A stretch of 64,000 nucleotides of DNA from Bacillus sp. 03113. GTDB taxonomy: Bacteria > Bacillota > Bacilli > Bacillales > Cytobacillaceae. The DNA lies in contig NZ_VATK01000015.1 of the NCBI RefSeq assembly GCF_006546985.1, forward strand, positions 49,550-113,549, given 5' to 3'. Within the stretch, counting starts at the first letter, position 1, and the number at the start of each line of letters is the position of its first letter. The notes beneath the pieces were generated by a model. That model made no database searches, had not been told where the DNA came from, and was given only the letters and a program-made list of their open reading frames with translations. Positions 57,717 through 64,000 of this stretch are shown piece by piece. The position numbers and the translations under genes were made by a program.

Positions 57717-57737
57717 GCATTCTGGCTCTTGTTAAAT

Positions 57738-57791
57738 CAAAGTAATCTAAGTAAACATAAAGGTATTCAATTACTTTGTATAAGTTTACTT
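57738..57791. promoter_or_regulatory. Two interleaved inverted repeats, probable operator of the XRE operon
   Basis: CAAAGTAAT (57738) pairs with ATTACTTTG (57770), and AAGTAAAC (57749) with GTTTACTT (57784); both are perfect. They end 22 bases before a TATAAT (57813-57818). Dimeric XRE repressors bind such sites; that the next gene's product does so is inference. Confidence 0.65.
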
Positions 57792-57839
57792 TACTTTTAT
57801 TAAAATTAAGTTTATAATTTGATTCAAGAGGTGATGGTC

Positions 57840-58079
57840 ATGAAGAAAGATTTTGGTGATTCGATATCCAATAAGGTTTATGAATATCGTGTACTTGCCA
57901 GAATGTCTCAGCAAGAATTAGCAGAGAAAGTCGGGGTTTCCAAACAAACCATCTTCGTAATGGAAAAAGGAAATTATGTTCCGACTCTGCTGTTAGCTTT
58001 TCGAATTGCCGAATTTTTTAATGTTGATGTAAACGATATTTTTACTTATGTGAAAGGAAATGATCAAAATGAAAATTAA
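57840..58079 (+). CDS. XRE-family transcriptional regulator
   Basis: A 79-residue regulator consisting of one helix-turn-helix domain: VYEYRVLARMSQQELAEKVG then VSKQTIFVMEKGNYVPTLLL, the compact type (like YgzD/YvaO-class) that controls small operons. ATG 57840 is 6 bases after AGAGGTG; earlier in-frame codons crowd that site. Its 3' end overlaps the next gene by 11 bases. It is the first gene of an operon with a membrane protein and an ABC exporter. Confidence 0.86.
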   Translation: MKKDFGDSISNKVYEYRVLARMSQQELAEKVGVSKQTIFVMEKGNYVPTLLLAFRIAEFFNVDVNDIFTYVKGNDQNEN

Positions 58080-58419
58080 GTCTATCTCAGATATCCCTAA
58101 CGCAATTTTTTACCCTTTAAAGTCCTGGGTTGAACAATCTCCGGGAAATTGGAATATTCTCATTGGAGTTGGTGGGTTACTGCTTATTGGTAGTGCGATT
58201 TTTGCCTATGTATTTTATAAGAAGATTGGGCAAGACGACGAACGGACAAATAAAATCTTTTTGAAAAGCAGTTACTGCATGCTGTGGGCAATTATTCTAT
58301 GTGACATGATTTTTCCCAAAGACTATATGTGGAACATCTTTTTCTTGTTCAAATATACGCTGGCATTTTTAGCTGGTGGAATTTACATGGCCGTCCAATA
58401 TAAAAAGGATTTTTCATAA
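58069..58419 (+). CDS. Membrane protein, unrecognised (116 residues)
   Basis: About three to four hydrophobic segments (LIGVGGLLLIGSAIFAYVFY; YCMLWAIILCDMIF; MWNIFFLFKYTLAFLAGGIY). It resembles small DUF2178/DUF3796-type proteins often found between an XRE regulator and an ABC transporter. ATG 58069 is 10 bases after AAAGGA; the ATG at 58060 is too close. Translation is coupled to the regulator by overlap. Confidence 0.7.
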   Translation: MKIKSISDIPNAIFYPLKSWVEQSPGNWNILIGVGGLLLIGSAIFAYVFYKKIGQDDERTNKIFLKSSYCMLWAIILCDMIFPKDYMWNIFFLFKYTLAFLAGGIYMAVQYKKDFS

Positions 58420-58464
58420 GGAAAGTCGAGGAGCGAGGCCCAGCCATGGATGGAGGATTAGACA

Positions 58465-59334
58465 ATGCTGATAAATATGCTAACTAAGCGATATGGAAAT
58501 TCAATAGTTTTAAAAGATCTCTCTTTGAATTTCAACCAAGGAGAAATCGTTGGTCTGATTGGAAGAAACGGCGCTGGCAAAAGTACCCTGATGAAGATTA
58601 TAACGCAAAACATTCAAACCTATGATGGATCAGTTGCAGACAATCATCAGGTAGGGTACTTGATCGAGGAACCAAAGCTATTCAATAATAAGACAGGATT
58701 ATTCCACTTAACTTATTTTTCAGGAATTTACGGAAACACCTTCAAACTCAATGAATACGAGAGGCTCTTACAGAACCTGCAATTATTCGATGTGTTGAAT
58801 AAAAAGGTGAAGAAATATTCTTTAGGAATGCGGCAGAAGTTAGGAATTGTCATTAGCCTACTAAATAATCCACGCTACATTGTATTAGATGAACCTACTA
58901 ACGGCATGGATGTAGAGACGTCTTTTGAGGTTTTGCAAGAATTGAGAAGTATGGCTGAGGAATGGAATGTCGGTATTTTGATTTCTAGCCATAAGCTAGA
59001 GGATATTGAAGCTATTTGCGATCGAGTTTTATTCTTAGAAGATGGCACGATTGCTGGTGAACAGCACTTTATCAAAAATGAGCAACGAACTCTCACGCTA
59101 GTCTTTGATAATGCGGTTGATTTAGCTGCATTCGCTAAGAAGCAACACTTTGGGAGCATAATCCATTCCGGTGACAGAGATCTTCAGATTGAAACAGTTG
59201 TGGGAAATGCTGAGATTTTCGAGATGATAAATCGACTAGGTGTCCGACTAATTGATTTCACTGCGGAGAAGAAAACCCTGCGCAGTGTCTATATGAACAA
59301 ATTCAGAGGTGAATATCATGACACTCAGTATTAA
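58465..59334 (+). CDS. ABC transporter ATP-binding protein (BcrA/lantibiotic-immunity type)
   Basis: A 289-residue exporter ATPase: Walker A GRNGAGKSTLMKI near 33, signature YSLGMRQKLGI near 118, Walker B YIVLDEPTNGMD near 137, and H-loop ISSHKLEDI. The C-terminal 85 residues are an accessory domain. ATG 58465 is 8 bases after GGAGG. It overlaps the permease gene by 17 bases. Such pairs export or protect against peptides, or act in membrane stress; the substrate is unknown. Confidence 0.87.
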   Translation: MLINMLTKRYGNSIVLKDLSLNFNQGEIVGLIGRNGAGKSTLMKIITQNIQTYDGSVADNHQVGYLIEEPKLFNNKTGLFHLTYFSGIYGNTFKLNEYERLLQNLQLFDVLNKKVKKYSLGMRQKLGIVISLLNNPRYIVLDEPTNGMDVETSFEVLQELRSMAEEWNVGILISSHKLEDIEAICDRVLFLEDGTIAGEQHFIKNEQRTLTLVFDNAVDLAAFAKKQHFGSIIHSGDRDLQIETVVGNAEIFEMINRLGVRLIDFTAEKKTLRSVYMNKFRGEYHDTQY

Positions 59335-60043
59335 CAAATATGTGATTTACAACCTGAAAGAACTGCTTAAAAAAGGTTATCTGGTCGTTGGTTTGTTGGG
59401 TGCTTGTGTACCCGCAATCATTATGACTTACTTTATCCTTAATAAGTCCACGCCCTTTAACATCAAACATGTATCAAATTTTTATTGTATGCTGGGTATG
59501 CTGGCAGCAGTCTTATTGCCGCTTTACTTTATCAATAGAGACTACTCGACTAAAACGATTTCTCTGATCAATAACTCTGTGCAGAATAGAAGAAACTATG
59601 TTTTCGCTAATGGTATCATCGCTCTTTCGGTGAGTCTACTTTATACGATGACAGGTATCGTATTACTTCTAGTTACGAAAACACTTGGTGTTTCTGGTGA
59701 TTTAAAGCTCTCTTTCTTGGCTGGATTTTCTGTGAATGTCTTTCTCCTGGTGATGACCTATTTCTTATTTGGGTATCTTCTATTCTTATATGGCGTTCGT
59801 AGTGGTGCTGTTTATGGGATCTTAACAGCCATATTGTTGTTTTTCCCAAACGCCTTGGCTAATATCCAAGGGATGATCCATAACGAGTTTCTTTCAGAGT
59901 TGATTAAGAACTTTCCCGGGTATTTCTATCCAATCATGGTGGGATCAAATCCGCTCTCTCCTCTACAATATTCTATTGGCTGCCTTACACTAATCGTTTT
60001 GTTTGTGGTTGTCCTTAAAAAAAGCGAAAAAATCGAAGTATAG
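59318..60043 (+). CDS. ABC transporter permease
   Basis: A 241-residue membrane protein with six hydrophobic segments, in the style of lantibiotic-immunity permeases (EpiG/MutE-like). ATG 59318 is 6 bases after AGAGGTG. The protein ends normally with a last helix (GCLTLIVLFVVVLKKSEKIE), so the transposable element that begins 33 bases later did not truncate it. Confidence 0.82.
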   Translation: MTLSINKYVIYNLKELLKKGYLVVGLLGACVPAIIMTYFILNKSTPFNIKHVSNFYCMLGMLAAVLLPLYFINRDYSTKTISLINNSVQNRRNYVFANGIIALSVSLLYTMTGIVLLLVTKTLGVSGDLKLSFLAGFSVNVFLLVMTYFLFGYLLFLYGVRSGAVYGILTAILLFFPNALANIQGMIHNEFLSELIKNFPGYFYPIMVGSNPLSPLQYSIGCLTLIVLFVVVLKKSEKIEV

Positions 60044-60075
60044 GAATCGTTTACTTGTTCTGAGGAGGAAATCGA

Positions 60076-61625
60076 ATGATCGATTACAAAAAAATTCTCC
60101 AAATGCACTTTGATCATACTTCTCAACGTACGATCGAATCATCACTTGGACATTCGAGACATACGATAAGCGATGTCATAAAGCGATCTCAAGCAAAAGG
60201 GATTACGGAACTTACTGAGGAAATGGATAATGAATGGCTGTTCGGATTGCTTTATCCGGAAAGACAAACCTTTGAGAGAGGGTATTATCCTGTTAATTGG
60301 GAATACATTCATAAAGAATTGATGAAGAAAAACGTGACTCTCCAGCTTTTACACCGTGAATATATGGAGAACTCTCGCCATTCGAAAAAATTCCCCTATT
60401 CGTACACCAGCTTTTGTCGAGGATATAAAGATTATGCTCGCAAGTATGACCTGACAATGCCCATCAAACGGAAGCCGGGGGAATTAGCTGAACTCGACTG
60501 GGCGGAGTCTGTCCTTTATCTGCAGAATCATGAGACAGGTGAGCTGGACAAAGCCTATCTATTCGTAGCAACCCTGCCCTTTAGTCAATATTTCTACGTT
60601 GAAGCTTTCATGGATATGAAGGTGAACAATTGGCTTACTGGTCATATCCACGCATTCAAATATTTCAAGGGTGTACCTGAGACGCTAGTACCAGATAATC
60701 TAAAAACCGGTGTCACAAAAGCTGATCGGTATGAGCCGGTATTAAACGCTGCATACCGTCAATTAGCGGATCATTACCAGACCGTCATTGTACCTGCCCG
60801 AGTGAAACGACCGAAGGATAAGCAAGCACTGAGGGCACTGTTGGCTATGTATCAAGGTATATCATTGGTACTCTGCGGAATTATCAATGTTTCTCGATTA
60901 AGGACTTGAATAAAAAAATCCATGAGCTGATGGAAGAAATGAATTACGCCCCTTTCCAGAAACGTGTCGGGAGTAGATATTCAGTCTTTACTCAAGATGA
61001 ACAACCTCTATTGAGACCTCTGCCAAGGAATCCATTCCAACTAGCAGAGTGGCGGGTGGCAAAAGTTCAACGAAATTATCACGTACAAATCGAAAAAAAC
61101 TACTATTCAACGCCTTTTGAGTATGTTCAGGATGATGTCAATATTAAACTGACGCCAAAATTGATAGAGATATATTATAAAGACTTGCGAATAGCTACTC
61201 ATGTACGGATCACTGATTTGGTCGGGCAATACTCTACTGATATTTCTCACATGCCGGATTCACACCGCAAATATTATGAGCAAACGCCTGAACAAGCCCT
61301 AGAATGGGCTAAGAAGATTGGGATTTTCACGGAAAAGTTGGTTAAGAAGATTTTTGAAACTACTTCTGAGAAACAGGCGTTGCGATCAGTGCAGGTATTA
61401 AAAAAGTCACTCAAAAAGTATAGCGAAATCGAATTGGAAGTTGCCTGTCAGACAGCTAGTGAGGTAGCAAATGCGCCAACTGGTCAGCTAGTAAATACCA
61501 TACTTGCCCGGAATCAAGCCCGCTCAGAGAGAAGTGGCAAATCTGAGGCAAAACGGAAACCAAATCAGGATTACGGATTTACTCGTGGTGCTGGATATTA
61601 TGGAGGTGGGCCACATGATGAATAA
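60076..61625 (+). pseudogene. istA: IS21 transposase IstA, -1 frameshift
   Basis: The N-terminal part (60076 to stop at 60909) has the helix-turn-helix and DDE core with first Asp in ELAELDWAESVLYL and second Asp in VPDNLKTGV. After PARVKRPKDK (about 60822) one base is missing; the continuing frame reads STEGTVGYVSRYIIGTLRNY and on to 61625, giving the third catalytic residue (Glu at 60831) and the C-terminal domain. The shift thus separates the catalytic Glu from both Asp residues. No slippery sequence is present, so programmed frameshifting is unlikely. Intact, it would be about 516 residues. ATG 60076 follows GAGGAGG. Confidence 0.88.
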
Positions 61626-62376
61626 AGACACACGGCAGAAGCTAACAGAAATGAATTTAAAAGGAATGATTGAGTCCTACGACCTGCAGGCAAACAATCA
61701 ATTTGACGATATGTCTTTTGATCAACGATTTCAGCTATTGGTCGATAATGAATTTTCTCGCAGACAATCTAATCGGCTTCAACGATTGATAAGACTAGCA
61801 AAGTTTCTCGATTCACAGGTGTGTATCGAAGAAATTGAGTATCACGATGATCGCAAAATCGACAAACATCTGGTTCTTGAACTCTCTTCCTGTAACTATA
61901 TTCGTGAAGGTCATAATGTCGTCCTCATGGGAGCAACTGGTTCCGGCAAGTCCTATATTGCCAATGCTTTAGGAATCGCTGCTTGCCGTAACTTCTTTCA
62001 AGTTAAATATATCCGTTTACCGGAACTCCTAGATGAGCTGATTGTGGCAAAAACAATGGCTGATGGCAGCCTGCGGAAGACCCTAGCTAAATACAAAAAA
62101 GTGGATCTCTTGATTATTGATGAGTGGCTTCTAGTAGACTTGTCTGATGATCAAAACACCGTTCTTTTAGAAATTATCGAAACCCGCCATCAGAACCGAT
62201 CAACCATCTTTTGTTCACAGTTCTCACCAGAAGGTTGGCACTCACGCATTGGCCATCAGCAATTAGCTGATGCCATCCTAGACCGTATCGTACATAACGC
62301 ATACAAAATCACTCTCGATGGTGAAATCTCAATGCGGGAACGTCATGGATTGAGAGAAGCTGGATCAGGTGAATAA
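61615..62376 (+). CDS. istB: IS21 helper ATPase IstB
   Basis: A 253-residue AAA+ ATPase of the DnaC/IstB type that assists IstA in target-site use. Walker A is [15 protein letters not shown] near 104, Walker B DLLIIDEWLLVD near 163, and RERHGLREAG closes the protein. ATG 61615 follows GGAGGTGG and overlaps the istA end, the usual coupling. The gene appears intact. Confidence 0.9.
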   Translation: MMNKDTRQKLTEMNLKGMIESYDLQANNQFDDMSFDQRFQLLVDNEFSRRQSNRLQRLIRLAKFLDSQVCIEEIEYHDDRKIDKHLVLELSSCNYIREGHNVVLMGATGSGKSYIANALGIAACRNFFQVKYIRLPELLDELIVAKTMADGSLRKTLAKYKKVDLLIIDEWLLVDLSDDQNTVLLEIIETRHQNRSTIFCSQFSPEGWHSRIGHQQLADAILDRIVHNAYKITLDGEISMRERHGLREAGSGE

Positions 62377-62486
62377 TGCTTTGTTCGTTGATGTCGTTGA
62401 GTTGGCACAGTATTTTTACCTTAAAGCCTGTCCTTTGAAGCTTCAAGATTCGATATACTCCATGTTAGAACAGTGTGTGTTAAATG

Positions 62487-62544
62487 ACAATAAAGGTGTT
62501 TTATTACAAATAAAGTCGTTTAATTTACAATAAAGTTGTTTAAA
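62487..62544. repeat. Three tandem repeats, right end of the IS21 element
   Basis: ACAATAAAGGTGTTTTATT, ACAAATAAAGTCGTTTAATT and ACAATAAAGTTGTTTAAA in direct order at 19- to 21-base spacing, the multiple transposase-binding sites expected of an IS21 end. The rest of 62377-62691 holds no gene. Confidence 0.72.
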
Positions 62545-62691
62545 AACTCCAATCCTTTTATTCCATTAAAGGGCCAGATTCTTTAGTAACGCTAATGGAT
62601 ATTGTGAAGAAGTATACTTAAACTAAAGGTGCAGATTAGCACAACAATTACTTGGGCATTTATGGTAAAATGTCATTATTAAGGAGGGGGA

Positions 62692-63087
62692 ATGTTGAAA
62701 AAATATCTTTATACAGGGATTTTACTTGGAACTATTGTGTTAGCTGGATGTAGTGCAAATGAGGAATCAAAAGAACAAGTAACGGAAGATATAACTAATG
62801 GACAAGCAGTAGAAGTTGAGACTTTACCTAATACCGATAAAAAAGAAGTCGTTTCAGTAAATCCTTTAGAATTAACTCAAGAACAAAAAGAAGATTATCA
62901 CAAGCAATATGTTGAAATTGTAGAAGAGATAAATGCAGAGGAAGGTACAAACCATCTGGAAGTTGTGCCTATTAATAAGTTTAAACCAGAAGACTGGGTT
63001 GAACCAGAGAAATTTAGACAATTAGCAGTCAATAGGGCAACTTGGGAATTTACCTCTAAAGCCTTTGGTGGCGACCCAGTTGAATAA
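62692..63087 (+). CDS. Small lipoprotein, unrecognised
   Basis: A 131-residue protein with a lipoprotein signal (KKYLYTGILLGTIVLAGCSA, Cys about residue 20), a Glu/Thr-rich linker and a soluble part containing LELTQEQKEDYHKQYVEIV and KPEDWVEPEKFRQLAVNRA. The start may be ATG 62692 or TTG 62695; the AGGAGGGGG site is better spaced for the TTG. No family function known. Cell-surface location expected. Confidence 0.75.
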   Translation: MLKKYLYTGILLGTIVLAGCSANEESKEQVTEDITNGQAVEVETLPNTDKKEVVSVNPLELTQEQKEDYHKQYVEIVEEINAEEGTNHLEVVPINKFKPEDWVEPEKFRQLAVNRATWEFTSKAFGGDPVE

Positions 63088-63354
63088 AGCGTAATCAAAA
63101 TAAAAACAAATAAGCTATACAACATAAACACTTAAACTGATTCAACAATTAATTCAAACAAAGCCCTAATTAGAGGGGATTAACCTTAAGAGTTTGTGAA
63201 GCATTGTACTTAAACTAATGGGTACGTTTCTAGAATATGGATCTGACTTTTTTGCACAAAAGGAACATTCTATTGAATAAAATCCAATAAGGAAATTGGA
63301 TAGTTATGTTAAAATATATAGAAGATCGTGAAGGAATGTGCAAGGGTGAATTTA

Positions 63355-63741
63355 ATGACAAGTAAATTAAAACCTATTTTAATAACAATTATCGTAATAT
63401 TTGTTCTATTTATGGCTGGTAAATATTTATTGGATACCTTATTTGGAAATATGTGTGGAAATGAAATTGTAGAAACAGTACCTTCTCCTAGTGGTGAAAA
63501 AGTGGCTTATATTTTTACTAGAGATTGTGGTGCAACAACAGGTTTTTCACCTCAGTTATCCATTTTAAATAAAGATGATGATTTTCAAAATGAATCGGGA
63601 AATACATTTAGAGCAGATAAAGATTTTTCTATTGAATGGATTGATGAAAAAAACTTAAAAGTTATATATGATCAATCTTCTGAAACTTACGAAATGGATA
63701 AAAAAGTTAAAGGAATTAAGATTGAGTATGTAAGCAAGTAA
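63355..63741 (+). CDS. DUF5412-like membrane-anchored protein
   Basis: A 128-residue protein with one N-terminal membrane helix (ILITIIVIFVLFMAGKYLL) and an exported domain having CGNEIVETVPSPSGEKVAYI and FTRDCGATTGFSPQLSIL, the pattern I know from DUF5412 proteins of Bacillus. Two Cys (in FGNMCGNE and TRDCGA) could form a disulfide. ATG 63355 follows AAGGGTG by 6 bases. A terminator follows. Function unknown. Confidence 0.75.
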   Translation: MTSKLKPILITIIVIFVLFMAGKYLLDTLFGNMCGNEIVETVPSPSGEKVAYIFTRDCGATTGFSPQLSILNKDDDFQNESGNTFRADKDFSIEWIDEKNLKVIYDQSSETYEMDKKVKGIKIEYVSK

Positions 63742-63811
63742 AAGCAGTGTTTTCTTTCATTAACGGTTGCTTATCATGTATAGGATCTAAGCAAATCTTC
63801 AACAAACGGGC

Positions 63812-63844
63812 GCTTACCAGTAACAAGGTAAGCTCTTTTTTTTT
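63812..63844 (+). terminator. Terminator after the DUF5412-like gene
   Basis: GCTTACC / GGTAAGC perfect 7-base stem with 8-base loop, followed by a long T run. Confidence 0.85.
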
Positions 63845-63984
63845 GAAAAAAAGATTGAGTTGATCGCTTGAATTTGAAATAATTGTTATTAAGCAATAGG
63901 GCGGTTTATAGAGGAAAAATTATAAACAGGAGTCTAACAATCTAAAAATTATTTAAAATTTATCAATATAAGGAGTAAATACAA

Positions 63985-64000
63985 ATGAAATTAGGGAGTC
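63985..64000 (+). CDS. First codons of a gene leaving the window
   Basis: ATG at 63985 with AAGGAG 9 bases upstream; only MKLGS is visible. Nothing can be said about the product. Confidence 0.5.

Larger units (their letters stand above)
60052..62545 (+). mobile_element. IS21-family element, degenerate
   Basis: istA (frameshifted) and istB (intact) followed by three tandem terminal repeats at 62487-62544. IS21 elements have matching inverted repeats at the left end, usually 70-150 bases before istA; here only 32 bases separate istA from the upstream permease and no copy of the right-end repeat is visible. The left limit given is therefore approximate. With a broken transposase and no left end, the copy should not move by itself. 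Confidence 0.75.

Noticed and set aside
60815..60840. Programmed -1 frameshift in istA
   Set aside because: No slippery heptamer or downstream stem seen, and the N-terminal product would lack the catalytic Glu; a plain one-base deletion is simpler.
62487..62544. Short CRISPR-like array of three units
   Set aside because: Units are contiguous with no spacers and lie at the end of an IS21 element, where transposase sites are expected.
1..64000. tRNA, rRNA, T-box or known metabolite riboswitch
   Set aside because: No cloverleaf, rRNA or recognisable riboswitch core was seen in any intergenic gap.

Overview
The window is chromosomal DNA from a low-GC, endospore-forming member of the Bacillaceae. 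From base 1 to about 45.9 kb the gene order is the dapG to glnA block known from Bacillus subtilis: dapG-dapA-rnjB-tepA-ylzJ-spoIIIE-ymfC, ymfF-ymfH-ymfI-ymfJ-ymfK-rodZ-pgsA-cinA-recA-rny-ymdB-spoVS, miaB-ricA-cotE-mutS-mutL-mreBH-miaA-hfq-spoVK-hflX-ynbB-glnR-glnA. Species cannot be fixed from the sequence. Sporulation genes (spoIIIE, spoVS, spoVK, cotE, tepA), AGGAGG-type ribosome sites and frequent TTG/GTG starts all agree with the assignment.

The block differs from the B. subtilis order in several places. A purine-nucleoside ABC importer (nupN-nupO-nupP-nupQ) follows the GntR regulator ymfC, which has a perfect palindrome in front of it. Between spoVS and miaB, where B. subtilis has tdh-kbl, there is the C-terminal stub of a tyrosine integrase, a DUF1259 gene, a 209-bp palindromic element and ymaF. 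A fused VOC-domain gene sits between cotE and mutS. Intergenic gaps in this part carry many copies of a mosaic, hairpin-rich repeat, plus two MITE-like elements with inverted ends and 8-bp flanking duplications.

Downstream of glnA (46-64 kb) the content is accessory and the mosaic repeat was not seen. In order: an acetyltransferase, a small membrane protein, a frameshifted peroxiredoxin, an SOS-type yolD-uvrX pair with two LexA boxes, and then the most interesting unit. This is five codirectional genes (49.65-53.38 kb): a YgiB-like lipoprotein, a DUF350 membrane protein, a 153-residue protein of unknown family, a glutathionylspermidine-synthase-like ATP-grasp ligase, and a two-helix RCK potassium channel. 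They look like an envelope-associated ligase plus channel system of unknown chemistry.

Next come small, mostly minus-strand genes, several spore-related: DUF4177, DUF4083-like, a YjcZ-type peptide with an apparent CTG start, a CotF-like gene with an in-frame stop, and two short unrecognised genes; then RidA. After these lies an XRE regulator / membrane protein / ABC ATPase / permease operon with interleaved inverted repeats in its promoter, directly followed by a disabled IS21-family element (istA frameshifted, istB intact, left end not visible). Two small lipoprotein or membrane-anchored proteins and the first codons of another gene close the window.

Coordinates of gene starts were chosen by Shine-Dalgarno spacing and by remembered family N-termini. 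No database search was possible, so all family names rest on recognition of motifs and gene order.
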